From contig JAFWGU010000009.1 of NCBI GenBank assembly GCA_017512285.1, positions 1 through 64,000 of the forward strand: a DNA stretch of 64,000 bases, in the 5' to 3' direction. The stretch is from Erysipelotrichaceae bacterium. Its GTDB lineage: Bacteria > Bacillota_I > Bacilli_A > Erysipelotrichales > Erysipelotrichaceae. Position 1 is the first letter of the stretch, and the number at the start of each line of letters is the position of its first letter. Under the pieces are notes generated by a model, which did no database searches, had not been told where the DNA came from, and saw only the letters and a program-made list of their open reading frames with translations. This document shows positions 20,069 to 28,729 of this stretch, piece by piece. A program made the translations under genes and the position numbers.

Positions 20069-21088
20069 CTATCTCTGAACTCTGCCTGATGCATCGCCGC
20101 CGGCCAGAGCCTTGACTTCTGCTTCAGATACGAGGTTGAAGTCTGTTGGAATGGTGTGCTTCAGAGCGCTGGCTGCTACTGCGAATTCCAGAGCTTCGCC
20201 CTGTGTCTTCATTGTTAACAAGCCATGAATGACGCCGCCGGAGAATGAGTCACCGCCGCCAACTCTGTCAATGATCGGGAAGATGTCATAACGCTTTGAT
20301 TCATAGAATTCCTTGCCGTTATAGATCAGAGCCTTCCAGCCGTTATGAGTTGCGGAGAATGATTCTCTTAATGTTGAAATGACATACTTGAAGCCGAATT
20401 CCTCAGCCATCTGCCTGAAGATCTCCTTGTAGCCTTCAGCGTCTGTCTTACCTGCAGAAACATCTGATTTTGGCTTGAAACCCAGGCATAATTCGGCATC
20501 TTCCTCATTGCCGATGCAGACGTCAACGTACTTCATCAGAGGTCTCATGATTGAGATGGCCTTTTCTGATGTCCACAGTTTCTTACGGAAGTTCAGGTCT
20601 ACTGATACGGTAGCGCCGGCCTTCTTGGCTGCGATCAGTGCCAGTTCCAGGTTCTTGGCAGAAGCGTCTGAAATGGCTGGTGTAATGCCTGACCAGTGGA
20701 ACCAGTCAGCACCCTCGAAGATCTTGTCGAAATCGAAGTCTTCCGGTGTTGCCTCAGCGATGGCTGCGTGTGCTCTGTCGTAAATGACCTTTGAAGGTCT
20801 CATAGAAGCTCCTGTTTCCAGATAGTAGATACCTAATCTGTCGCCGCCTCTGGCAACGTACTCGGTATGAACGCCATATCTTCTCAGAGCGTTAACGGCA
20901 CACTGGCCGATTTCATGAGCAGGAACCTTTGAAACAAAGTATGCCTCATGGCCATAGTTTGCCAGTGATACTGCAACGTTGGCTTCGCCGCCGCCATAGC
21001 AGGCATCGAATGTATCAGTCTGTACAAAGCGTGAGTTACCCGGTGTGGATAATCTCAGCATGATTTCACCCATTGTTACTACTTTCAT
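20069..21088 (-). CDS. kdgK: 2-keto-3-deoxygluconate kinase (PfkB family), paralogue 1
   Basis: 339 residues of ribokinase/PfkB fold: N-terminal GEIMLRLSTPG, the substrate-side CYGGGEANVAVSLANYG, and the C-terminal anion hole DRVGGGDSFSGGVIHG with the catalytic aspartate. It phosphorylates KDG to KDPG. The good ribosome-binding site is GGAGGAG. It lies nine bases upstream of kduD. A second kinase of the same length and same closing residues (VQR) is encoded at 24379-25398; which of the two uses KDG cannot be decided from sequence. Confidence 0.85.
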   Translation of the reverse strand: MKVVTMGEIMLRLSTPGNSRFVQTDTFDACYGGGEANVAVSLANYGHEAYFVSKVPAHEIGQCAVNALRRYGVHTEYVARGGDRLGIYYLETGASMRPSKVIYDRAHAAIAEATPEDFDFDKIFEGADWFHWSGITPAISDASAKNLELALIAAKKAGATVSVDLNFRKKLWTSEKAISIMRPLMKYVDVCIGNEEDAELCLGFKPKSDVSAGKTDAEGYKEIFRQMAEEFGFKYVISTLRESFSATHNGWKALIYNGKEFYESKRYDIFPIIDRVGGGDSFSGGVIHGLLTMKTQGEALEFAVAASALKHTIPTDFNLVSEAEVKALAGGDASGRVQR

Positions 21089-21119
21089 AATTTACTGTTC
21101 TCCTCCATTTACCTATAAA

Positions 21120-22973
21120 TTACAGAACCAGATGGATTGCGAATCCACCGATCTCATCCTTGAAGTAGATGAACTTCATGTTGCCCTTTTCATCGAATGT
21201 TGCTGAATCTTCATCAAATTCATAGCCCTGAGCTTCGAAATATCTCTTGGCTCTGTCAACGTTGTTGACACCTACTGCGATGTGGCCGTGAGTTCCCTTC
21301 TTCTTGCCTTCGTTCATTACTTCAACCAATTCTGAACCAAACCAGCCCTTGGAGGTTTCTCTTACCTTACCGCCGAAGAATCTGGCAAACTGCTTGGCCA
21401 GTTCCAGACCGTTGCCGTTTTCTTCATTAATGCCGATGTGCTTGATCTTGATGCCCAGCATGGTATTTACGGCATCTCTGGTCAGTTCTTCGATTCTGTC
21501 GAAGTTCTTTTCAGCGATGGCCTTCTTATCGATCATCCATGTACCGCCGCAGGCTAAGATTACAGGGTCATTCAGGTAGGAATTTACATTACCTTCATTA
21601 ACGCCGCCTGTAGGCATGAATTTCATTGTATTATATGGAGCTGCCAGAGCCTTGATCATCTTCAGACCGCCTAAAGGTTCGGCCGGGAAGAACTTGACAA
21701 CCTTGAGTCCAAATGACATTGCCGTTTCAATGTCAGCACCGTTGGCTGTACCTGGGAAAATAGGAATTCCCTTCTCCTGACAGTATTTGATCGTTACAGG
21801 ATTTGTACCTGGAGAAACGATGAATTCTGCACCTGCATCGATTGCTGAATCAACCTGTTCCTTTGTCAGGACAGTACCTGCACCAATGATCATTTCAGGG
21901 CATGCCTTCCTCATTTCAATCATTGCATCGTGTGCTGCAGCTGTTCTGTAGGTAACCTCAGCTACCGGTAAGCCTCCGTTGCACAGAGCTCTTGCCAGCG
22001 GTGCGGCATCTTCTACGTTTTCAAGAGCGATTACTGGAACTATTCCAATGTCATGAATCTTCTTATTGATATCGTTCATTTTCTCCTCCTTATTTAATGA
22101 AGATATATACTTTAGATCTTCTTTATTAACATCCCTTAACCAGCTTACCCTTTTCCTCAGGTCAATGCCGGTATTATACTCCTTGAATTCACAGGTCTTC
22201 CGGGCGTGTTCCTTATCCCAGTCACTGTATCCTTCCTGTCTGATATGCTTTCCCAGATGACTGTTGACGATCATGCACTTGCCGTAATCACGCCACGGTC
22301 TGGCCAGATATACGGTATCATCCATGCCTTCTTCAGCAGTGAAATCACAGTGGTCGAATATGAACCCGTAAGTTTCATCAGCCGGAGTGCTTGGTGCACA
22401 TACGTAACCGTTGATCTTCTGCTGAATGTCCAGCGATCTTATTTCACAGTCATGGAAATATCCCTGTCCGCCGCCGAATATGAAGTCGATGGAACCTTCA
22501 ATGAGACATTTCTCAAATGTTGCCCTGCGGAAAACTCTTTCCCGGTTTTCCAGCGGTCCTCTGAAACCGCCCTTTTCATATTCGCTTTCAGGCAGCGGCC
22601 CCAGAAACAGGGTGTCCTGATACGAGGAGAACAGGCAGTTAACAGCTCTGAAGTCATTGCCGTCGATCATCAGGGCGATTGCCTGACCTTCATCATGACC
22701 GTTACTGTTGATGACTCTGACGTTTTCAAACGTCACATTGTCCGCATCAACGAATACGGTATAGGTCCGGAAGGTCCCTCTCTTGATCCCGTCATCCAGT
22801 ATTTCATAAGCCCCCAGATCATACTCGATCGTACCGCCTCTGACGGTTATGTTGGGCTTATCGATGACGACCTGTTCATGGACGCATCCATCAATTTCTA
22901 TGATCTGACTGTCCTGAACATCGGCCAGAGCCTGTTTCAGACTGCTGTACTCTTTCCCCTCTATCCTAATCAT
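21120..22973 (-). CDS. Pectinesterase fused in frame to KDPG aldolase (Eda) with VOC-like tail
   Basis: One 617-residue frame. Residues 1-298 are a CE8 pectin methylesterase: GQAIALMIDG, the active-site stretches YQDTLF and EGSIDFIFGGG, and LARPWRDYGK. It has no signal peptide, so it would act in the cytosol on imported methylated oligogalacturonides. Residues 299-617 are KDPG aldolase (PVIALENVEDA, EVTYRT, Schiff-base lysine in KVVKFFPAEP, PTGG), which splits KDPG to pyruvate and glyceraldehyde-3-phosphate. Its last 110 residues are VOC/glyoxalase-like (KHIGINEENG, GGFAIHLVL). An internal start with a perfect ribosome-binding site stands at 22079. The first ATG overlaps the uxaC stop by eight bases. 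Confidence 0.85.
   Translation of the reverse strand: MIRIEGKEYSSLKQALADVQDSQIIEIDGCVHEQVVIDKPNITVRGGTIEYDLGAYEILDDGIKRGTFRTYTVFVDADNVTFENVRVINSNGHDEGQAIALMIDGNDFRAVNCLFSSYQDTLFLGPLPESEYEKGGFRGPLENRERVFRRATFEKCLIEGSIDFIFGGGQGYFHDCEIRSLDIQQKINGYVCAPSTPADETYGFIFDHCDFTAEEGMDDTVYLARPWRDYGKCMIVNSHLGKHIRQEGYSDWDKEHARKTCEFKEYNTGIDLRKRVSWLRDVNKEDLKYISSLNKEEKMNDINKKIHDIGIVPVIALENVEDAAPLARALCNGGLPVAEVTYRTAAAHDAMIEMRKACPEMIIGAGTVLTKEQVDSAIDAGAEFIVSPGTNPVTIKYCQEKGIPIFPGTANGADIETAMSFGLKVVKFFPAEPLGGLKMIKALAAPYNTMKFMPTGGVNEGNVNSYLNDPVILACGGTWMIDKKAIAEKNFDRIEELTRDAVNTMLGIKIKHIGINEENGNGLELAKQFARFFGGKVRETSKGWFGSELVEVMNEGKKKGTHGHIAVGVNNVDRAKRYFEAQGYEFDEDSATFDEKGNMKFIYFKDEIGGFAIHLVL
22077..22091 (-). promoter_or_regulatory. 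eda: Internal ribosome-binding site and start codon of eda
   Basis: AAGGAGGAGAAAATG on the minus strand gives a near-perfect Shine-Dalgarno with ideal spacing to an ATG at 22079. Translation from here yields a 319-residue aldolase (21120-22079), the normal length for Eda with a VOC-like extension. The same bases are read by the upstream frame as NKEEKM, so the aldolase can probably be made both alone and as a fusion. Confidence 0.75.
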
Positions 22974-24366
22974 TGAAGCCCAGATAATTTACAGCGTTGT
23001 TGTATGAAATGTCTTCAACCATTTCCTTCAGAAGCTTTTCATCTGCCGGATATTCACCATTTTCAACTAATGTACCGATGAAGTCACACAGAATTCTTCT
23101 GAAGTATTCATGTCTGGTGTATGACAGGAAGCTTCTGGAGTCTGTCAGCATGCCTACGAAGTTGGCGAGCATGCCGTCATTAGCCAATGTCTGCATCTGT
23201 TCCTGCATGCCGATCTTATGGTCATTGAACCACCAGGCACTGCCATGCTGCATCTTGCCTCTGATGCCGTCACCCTGGAAGCAGTTCATTGTCGAAACGA
23301 TGGCTGCGTTGTCTGCAGGGTTCAGTGAGTAGATGATCGTCTTTGGCAGGTTGCCTTCACGGTTCAGGCTGTCCAGGAAGTCAGCCATTTCAGCAGAAGG
23401 AGCATAGTTGTTGATGGTATCATAACCTGTATCAGGTCCAAGCTTGTTGAACATGTCAGTGTTATTGTCACGCTTGCAGCCATAGTGCAGCTGCATTGCC
23501 CAGCCTAACTTATGATATACGGAAGCCAGGTGGCTCATGAAGGCTGTCTTGAACTTCAGTTCTTCTTCTCTGGTGACCTTCTCACCGGCAAGTCTCCTGG
23601 CAAAGATCCTTTCGATCTCTTCTGCGCTGGCCGGGTTGTACATGATGTATTCCAGAGCATGGTCGCTGGCGCGGCAGCCCATGGAAGCGAAGAATTCGAT
23701 TCTTTCATCGATGGCAGCGCACAGTTCAGCGAATGTATTGATCTTTCTTCCGGTTACGCCTTCAAGTCTGGCGATGTAATCCAGATAGTCTGCCTTTTCA
23801 ATGTTATTAGCCTTATCAGGTCTGAAACAAGGAACTACGACTGTCTTCAGGGTCTTGTCTTCCTTGATCAGCTGATGATAATGCAGATCATCACATGGAT
23901 CGTCTGTGGTACATACGATGTTTACCTTGGAATCTTCCAGGATCTTTCTGACCTTGAGAGTCTTCAGAACTTCATTGCATCTGTTGAAGATGTCTTCAGC
24001 GTTGTCCTCTGTGAGAGGTTCGTAGATATTGAAGTATCTCTGTAATTCCAGATGGGACCAGTGATACAGCGGATTGCCGATCAGATGGGACAGGGTCTTT
24101 GCCCAGGCCTTGAACTTTTCCAGATCACTGGCATCGCCGGTAATGTACTTTTCGTCGATGCCGTTGGCACGCATCTGTCTCCACTTGTAGTGGTCGCCGC
24201 CCAGCCATACTTCAGTAATGGTGTTAAACTGTCTGTTTTCATAGATTTCCTTCTGCGAAATGTGGCAGTGATAGTCAATGATCGGCATCTTGGCTGCGTA
24301 ATCATGATATAAGTGCTTGGCAGTTTCGTTTGATAAAAGGAAATCCTTTCCCATGAATTCTTTCAT
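22966..24366 (-). CDS. uxaC: Glucuronate/galacturonate isomerase
   Basis: 466 residues of the UxaC family (amidohydrolase fold). Seen are PIIDYHCHISQKEIYENR with the metal-binding histidines near the N-terminus, CTTDDPCDDLHYH (mid), and GMLTDSRSFLSYTRHEYFRRIL near the end. It converts D-galacturonate to D-tagaturonate and D-glucuronate to D-fructuronate. No UxuA/UxuB genes are in the window, so the galacturonate route is the one that continues here (UxaB, UxaA). It is preceded by the second kinase gene, 12 bases upstream. Confidence 0.95.
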   Translation of the reverse strand: MKEFMGKDFLLSNETAKHLYHDYAAKMPIIDYHCHISQKEIYENRQFNTITEVWLGGDHYKWRQMRANGIDEKYITGDASDLEKFKAWAKTLSHLIGNPLYHWSHLELQRYFNIYEPLTEDNAEDIFNRCNEVLKTLKVRKILEDSKVNIVCTTDDPCDDLHYHQLIKEDKTLKTVVVPCFRPDKANNIEKADYLDYIARLEGVTGRKINTFAELCAAIDERIEFFASMGCRASDHALEYIMYNPASAEEIERIFARRLAGEKVTREEELKFKTAFMSHLASVYHKLGWAMQLHYGCKRDNNTDMFNKLGPDTGYDTINNYAPSAEMADFLDSLNREGNLPKTIIYSLNPADNAAIVSTMNCFQGDGIRGKMQHGSAWWFNDHKIGMQEQMQTLANDGMLANFVGMLTDSRSFLSYTRHEYFRRILCDFIGTLVENGEYPADEKLLKEMVEDISYNNAVNYLGFND

Positions 24367-24378
24367 ATTTATTATCTC

Positions 24379-25398
24379 CTATCTTTGTACGGCTGCGTTG
24401 CCGTTTGAATTTATGAATTCCGTAACTTCTTCTTCGGATAAGGTGGAAGCATCACCGTATACCGTATGTTTCAGTACTGAGGTTGCCAGACCGAACTTCA
24501 GCGCATATTTCGGATGGTTGAAATCCTTTAACAGACCGTGAATGATGCCGCTTGAGAAGGCATCACCGCCGCCGATCCGGTCATAGATGCTGAATCTGAT
24601 CGGTCCTTCCTTGAAGTAGCTGCCGTTCCTGTTGATGCAGTAGCTGGATAATGAGTTATCCGTTGCGGTATGTACGATGCGGTCGGTGCCGAATACATAC
24701 TGAACATGCGTCCTTTCCATCAGCTTCTTGGCTACGTCAAGTCTCTTCTCTTCCATTGTTTCCAGCATTGGGTCTGCTTCAATTTCCAGCATCGTGTTGA
24801 TGTCGAAGAAGTTGGCAAACAGTACGTCAACATACTGGATGACCTTCTGGAAATGCGGCTTGGCTTCCTCAATGGTCCATAACTTTGAACGGTAGTTGAA
24901 GTCAAAGGATACCTTTACGCCATATTTTGCGCAGGCTTCCAGACATCTGTAGGCAGCAGCCCTGCACTTCTCGTGTATTGCCAGGGTAATGCCGGAAATG
25001 TGGAACCAGTCAGCGTCCCTGAATATTTCATCATAGTCAAGCTCATCAGCGTCTATTCTGGTGATGGCACTGTGTGCTCTGTTATAAAGCACTTTGCTTG
25101 GACGTCCGCCGAATCCTGTCTCAACGAAGTACATTCCCAGGTTGGATGATCCTCTCAGGATGTGTGATGTGCCTACGCTGTGTCTCTTCAGATGCATGAT
25201 GGCAGATTCACCAAGCTGATTGTCCGGTACTCTGGTAATGAAGTCGGTGCCATGTCCCAGGTGTGATAGTGAAACGAGAACGTTAGCCTCAGCTCCACCG
25301 TAGTTGGCTATGAAATTCTTAGCCTCACTGATAGTCGTATAATCAGGAGGAGTCAGTCTCAGCATGATTTCTCCAAATGCCACGATCTTATCCTTCAT
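24379..25398 (-). CDS. PfkB-family sugar kinase, KdgK-like paralogue 2
   Basis: 339 residues, same plan as the kinase at 20069: FGEIMLRLTPPDY, NYGGAEANVLVSLSHLG, DRIGGGDAFSSGIIHGLL. The two share length and motifs but differ over most positions, so this is an old duplication, not a recent one. Likely 2-keto-3-deoxygluconate kinase or a kinase for a related keto-deoxy acid. It overlaps the end of the upstream membrane-protein gene by 11 bases, indicating tight coupling with the importer genes. Confidence 0.8.
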   Translation of the reverse strand: MKDKIVAFGEIMLRLTPPDYTTISEAKNFIANYGGAEANVLVSLSHLGHGTDFITRVPDNQLGESAIMHLKRHSVGTSHILRGSSNLGMYFVETGFGGRPSKVLYNRAHSAITRIDADELDYDEIFRDADWFHISGITLAIHEKCRAAAYRCLEACAKYGVKVSFDFNYRSKLWTIEEAKPHFQKVIQYVDVLFANFFDINTMLEIEADPMLETMEEKRLDVAKKLMERTHVQYVFGTDRIVHTATDNSLSSYCINRNGSYFKEGPIRFSIYDRIGGGDAFSSGIIHGLLKDFNHPKYALKFGLATSVLKHTVYGDASTLSEEEVTEFINSNGNAAVQR

Positions 25399-25966
25399 TT
25401 GCTTTCCTCCCTAATGAATTCATTATTCTGTCTTTCAAAGTTATGAACAGCATGTCTATTACCGTATAAACGATGCCGAACACGATCGGTTCAACACCGA
25501 TTCCGATTATTCTGTATACCTGTATGGTAAGGAACAGGAGCAGAAATGCGTAGGCAATGTTGGCTATGAACGTCCAGTATTTCCCGGAGGGAAACATCAT
25601 GTACGGATAGAACTCCCTGTCCTCACCGCTGAAGAATCTCAATACGTTATTTGTCAGGATGTCAGTCAGTATGCCAAGTCCGACTCCAAGGACCAGCATC
25701 TGGTCAAGCCAGTTGGGTATGTAGGCTGCCAACCCCCAGTAAAAGAAAAAACAAGCAGCACCAGCAAACCAGAATTTTATGAACAGAGCCTTTACCCAAA
25801 CAGGTAATGAACCCAGTTTCGAACTCCTATACTTGTTAATTTCCTCATCAGAGACCTTTCTGGCTGTTCCCTTATGGGCCTTGGCCAGACGATCTGCTGC
25901 ATCAGTATTTAACTTATAGTAATCCTTTTCACTTTGTGTTACTGTCTTGTCTTTTTCTTTTGCCAT
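25388..25966 (-). CDS. Small four-helix membrane protein A of the importer operon
   Basis: 192 residues. About 55 hydrophilic residues (KDKTVTQSEKDYYKLN, then SDEEINKYRSSKLGSLP) precede roughly four transmembrane helices (FIKFWFAGAACFFFYWGLAA, LVLGVGLGILTDIL, IANIAYAFLLLFLTIQ, IVFGIVYTVIDMLFI) and a basic end. No family recognised. No good ribosome-binding site is visible and the gene follows membrane protein B by 14 bases, so translation may depend on coupling. Given its place it is probably an accessory part of the oligosaccharide importer; this is inference. Confidence 0.8.
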   Translation of the reverse strand: MAKEKDKTVTQSEKDYYKLNTDAADRLAKAHKGTARKVSDEEINKYRSSKLGSLPVWVKALFIKFWFAGAACFFFYWGLAAYIPNWLDQMLVLGVGLGILTDILTNNVLRFFSGEDREFYPYMMFPSGKYWTFIANIAYAFLLLFLTIQVYRIIGIGVEPIVFGIVYTVIDMLFITLKDRIMNSLGRKANEG

Positions 25967-25980
25967 GTTGTTATTTTTAA

Positions 25981-26529
25981 TTAACCTTCGTCCGTCAGTT
26001 CGATGCTTACATCCTTATTCTCTGTCAGAGCAACAGATGTATCGATCCTGTTGAGTAACTTGCCGAGAACCGGAATCAGAGCGATCAGAACTACTGTAAT
26101 GATTACCAGTATGATGTGAACAGTCAGCATTGACTGAGCCTTTGGAATGAACATTCTGGCAGATGTGATTTCAATGCTCTTCAGACCTTCCTGAATTCTC
26201 TTCAGATACATGAAGTCAGCTGCGATGATGATCACCTGTAACAGGTACAGCAGAATGACCATCGGCAATATCGGTTTCTGTCTCTTTGGATATGCGTTCA
26301 GGAAACATACAAATGCCAGAATTGAGAACAGCATGATTACGAATTCACACAGTCCCATGTATGGTCTGTTGATTACGGCAGTTGTATTTGAAACCTTGGT
26401 AAGGTTGAATGAGTATACGATGAACGCAATTGCCATCATGCACAACGGAATGTTATGCGGTCTCTTCTTTAGTGAAACAATAAATTTACGCTTGGTTTCG
26501 TTAAAACCCTTATTTCTTTTTTCAGCCAT
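25981..26529 (-). CDS. Small four-helix membrane protein B of the importer operon
   Basis: 182 residues. A basic N-terminus (MAEKRNKGFNETKRKF) precedes four predicted transmembrane helices (IPLCMMAIAFIVYSF, YMGLCEFVIMLFSILAFVCF, MVILLYLLQVIIIAADF, VHIILVIITVVLIALIPVL) and an acidic tail. I do not recognise the family. It sits directly after the first ATPase gene (12-base gap) and before membrane protein A, inside one operon. Confidence 0.8.
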   Translation of the reverse strand: MAEKRNKGFNETKRKFIVSLKKRPHNIPLCMMAIAFIVYSFNLTKVSNTTAVINRPYMGLCEFVIMLFSILAFVCFLNAYPKRQKPILPMVILLYLLQVIIIAADFMYLKRIQEGLKSIEITSARMFIPKAQSMLTVHIILVIITVVLIALIPVLGKLLNRIDTSVALTENKDVSIELTDEG

Positions 26530-26541
26530 GTATTGTTCCTC

Positions 26542-27606
26542 CTATAATATTGCTTCTGTTGTCTCAGCGTCGAACAGATGTACCTTTTCCTCATCAAAGG
26601 AAACCTTGACCTGATCGCCGATGTCGAATCTCTGCCAGTCTCTGAACTTGGCAACAGATGTCTTTCCGAACAGCTTGCCATGTGTCAGTGTGAAGTGACC
26701 GGTATTTTCATTCAGATTTACATCAAGAACGAAGTCGTTGCCCAGTCTGATGTCTTCAGGTCTGATGCCGATGACATATTCCTTCTTGTTGGTTTCCTTA
26801 ATGGCCTTTACGACTCTTTCCGGAAGATGAGTCTCAATGCCTTCAACATAGTACTTGCCATCCTCTGCCTTGAGGCTGAACAGGTTCATTGGAGGTAAAC
26901 CGATGAATGAAGCAACGAACAGATTCTTCGGGTGATCGTACAGCTCAAGAGGAGTACCGATCTGCTGAACATGTCCCATTGACATGCAGACGATTCTGTC
27001 TGCGAGGGTCAGAGCTTCAGTCTGGTCATGAGTTACATAGATCATGGTTGTTCCCAGTCTCTTGTGTAACAGCTTGATCTCTCTTCTGGTTGAACCTCTT
27101 AACTTGGCGTCAAGGTTTGATAACGGTTCATCAAACAGGAAGACCTTTGGATTTCTTACAATGGCACGACCCATCGCAACTCTCTGTCTCTGGCCGCCTG
27201 ATAACTGATTTGGCTTTCTGTTAAGTACCTGGGTAAGCCCGAGGATCTCAGCTGCAGCCATGACCTTTTCATGGATGACATACTTGTCTTCCTTGGCCAG
27301 CATCAGTGAGAATGCCATGTTTTCGTAAATTGTCATGTGACCGTATAACGCATAGTTCTGGAAAACCATTGCGATGTCTCTGTCCTTTGCCGGAAGAGTC
27401 GTGCAGTCCTTGCCGTCGATCAATAGCTTACCGGCAGAAATGTCTTCGAGACCGGCGACCATTCTCAGCGTTGTGGACTTGCCACATCCTGAAGGACCTA
27501 CGAATACGATGAATTCACCATCCTTGATATCAATATTGAAGTCATAGACAGCTTGAACATTATTGTCATAAATCTTATCTATATGCTGTAATGATAGACT
27601 TGCCAT
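26542..27606 (-). CDS. Sugar ABC transporter ATPase, UgpC/MsmK type (copy 1)
   Basis: 354 residues: Walker A GPSGCGKST (about residue 39), signature LSGGQRQRVAMGR, Walker B FLFDEPLSNLD, H-loop THDQTEA, and a C-terminal OB-fold regulatory region (IGIRPEDIRLGND). ATPases of this type energise CUT1 oligosaccharide importers and can serve several of them. The operon carries a second such ATPase at 33426-34505, which is unusual for one importer. Flanked on both sides by small membrane-protein genes. Confidence 0.92.
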   Translation of the reverse strand: MASLSLQHIDKIYDNNVQAVYDFNIDIKDGEFIVFVGPSGCGKSTTLRMVAGLEDISAGKLLIDGKDCTTLPAKDRDIAMVFQNYALYGHMTIYENMAFSLMLAKEDKYVIHEKVMAAAEILGLTQVLNRKPNQLSGGQRQRVAMGRAIVRNPKVFLFDEPLSNLDAKLRGSTRREIKLLHKRLGTTMIYVTHDQTEALTLADRIVCMSMGHVQQIGTPLELYDHPKNLFVASFIGLPPMNLFSLKAEDGKYYVEGIETHLPERVVKAIKETNKKEYVIGIRPEDIRLGNDFVLDVNLNENTGHFTLTHGKLFGKTSVAKFRDWQRFDIGDQVKVSFDEEKVHLFDAETTEAIL

Positions 27607-27621
27607 AATTTTACCTCTCCG

Positions 27622-28095
27622 TTACTTCTCTAATGATGCCAGGTGGTTCTGTAATGTCTTTGAGTTCTTCATGCTCATTAATCCGCCGAATACCATGCAG
27701 GCAGCTGAAACTACCAGATAAACTATGGATGAAATGAACTGAGCATTAGTCATGACCTGTACATTGTTACCGTCAACGACCGTTACTGCTCCATGAGCAC
27801 TCATCGGGTAAACGAATATTCTAATGATCTGAACTATACCAAGAGCAATCATCAGATATCCGAACTTTCCATGATAATTCTTTACTTCAATTGAGCACCA
27901 GAAACCAAACAGCATGAACAGCAGGTTGATTACTACTGAAGCTCCGATTGAATAATTGTAGAAGAATTCATTGTTTATTTTATATATCAAAACAAAGTAT
28001 AAAATGTCAAAAACAACTGCAAGTATTGCAAGATTAGATGGACCAGAGTCTTTAACATAGCGCATTCTGTCCAGCTTGATTCTCTCTTTATCCAT
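27622..28095 (-). CDS. Small four-helix membrane protein C of the importer operon
   Basis: 157 residues with about four transmembrane helices (ILAVVFDILYFVLIYKI, IGASVVINLLFMLFGFWC, YLMIALGIVQIIRIFVYP, ISSIVYLVVSAACMVFGGL) and a short extracytoplasmic loop after helix three (HGAVTVVDGNNVQVMTN). No recognised family. Its start overlaps the stop of membrane protein D by one base, so C and D are probably made as a pair. Confidence 0.8.
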   Translation of the reverse strand: MDKERIKLDRMRYVKDSGPSNLAILAVVFDILYFVLIYKINNEFFYNYSIGASVVINLLFMLFGFWCSIEVKNYHGKFGYLMIALGIVQIIRIFVYPMSAHGAVTVVDGNNVQVMTNAQFISSIVYLVVSAACMVFGGLMSMKNSKTLQNHLASLEK

Positions 28096-28658
28096 TATCT
28101 TACTTCCCCTTTCAATATTGCGTCTTCTTGTTTAACTAGTTTAGTTTTCCAATTTAGGTTGTATACTGCAGCTCCGGCGCCCACCAAAAGCAGTACTGCG
28201 ATCAGTACTCCTACCAGGAAATAACCGGTTGACTCGGTATACATGAAATTCATGGCATCAGCAACGGTCTTGTAGAATTCAAAGTCAACGGTATTGACGA
28301 ACTGAGCTCTGAATTTCAGGGCGTTGACTGCCAGGTACACTGCTGCACCAACAAAGGCACCTGCCTGAATATATGTACTAACTGTATTGCCAATGTAATA
28401 TTTTCTTCTGGTATTTGAAGCAAATATGAATGGCAGGCAGCTGATGATGATAAGTCCTATGGAAATCAGAACCATGTTATGGTTGTATTTCTGCATGTCA
28501 AAGAATATCTGTGAACCCGGTACACCGCCAAGTGCCTGAGTCTGATACAGACCGTAAAGATCTGTCATTATTCCCAGAGAATAAACAAATACTGCTCCTG
28601 ACAATATCATCAGAATGATGAATAAGACTTTCTGAAACTTCATTTGCGGTTTGAACAT
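28095..28658 (-). CDS. Small four-helix membrane protein D of the importer operon
   Basis: 187 residues with about four transmembrane helices (VLFIILMILSGAVFVYSLGI, MVLISIGLIIISCLPFIFA, YIQAGAFVGAAVYLAVNAL, YFLVGVLIAVLLLVGAGAA). It is the first gene after the binding-protein gene, from which a strong stem-loop separates it. The family is not recognised. Position and coupling with protein C suggest a membrane accessory of the importer. Confidence 0.8.
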   Translation of the reverse strand: MFKPQMKFQKVLFIILMILSGAVFVYSLGIMTDLYGLYQTQALGGVPGSQIFFDMQKYNHNMVLISIGLIIISCLPFIFASNTRRKYYIGNTVSTYIQAGAFVGAAVYLAVNALKFRAQFVNTVDFEFYKTVADAMNFMYTESTGYFLVGVLIAVLLLVGAGAAVYNLNWKTKLVKQEDAILKGEVR

Positions 28659-28682
28659 AATATCACCTCTCAGGTAAGTACC

Positions 28683-28708
28683 TCTGGTACCACTGGCGTG
28701 GTACCAGA
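28683..28708 (-). other. Intercistronic stem-loop after the binding-protein gene
   Basis: TCTGGTACCAC and GTGGTACCAGA form a perfect 11-base stem with a four-base loop. There is no T-tract on the minus strand, so it is not a standard terminator. It more likely protects the 3' end of the binding-protein message, keeping that component more abundant than downstream genes. Confidence 0.65.
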
Positions 28709-28729
28709 GATAATTCTTAATTAACTAAA

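Noticed and set aside
22206-22976. Plus-strand open frame of 256 codons opposite the pectinesterase region
   Set aside because: It is antisense to a clear CE8 domain and has no recognisable domain or ribosome-binding site; a shadow of codon usage.
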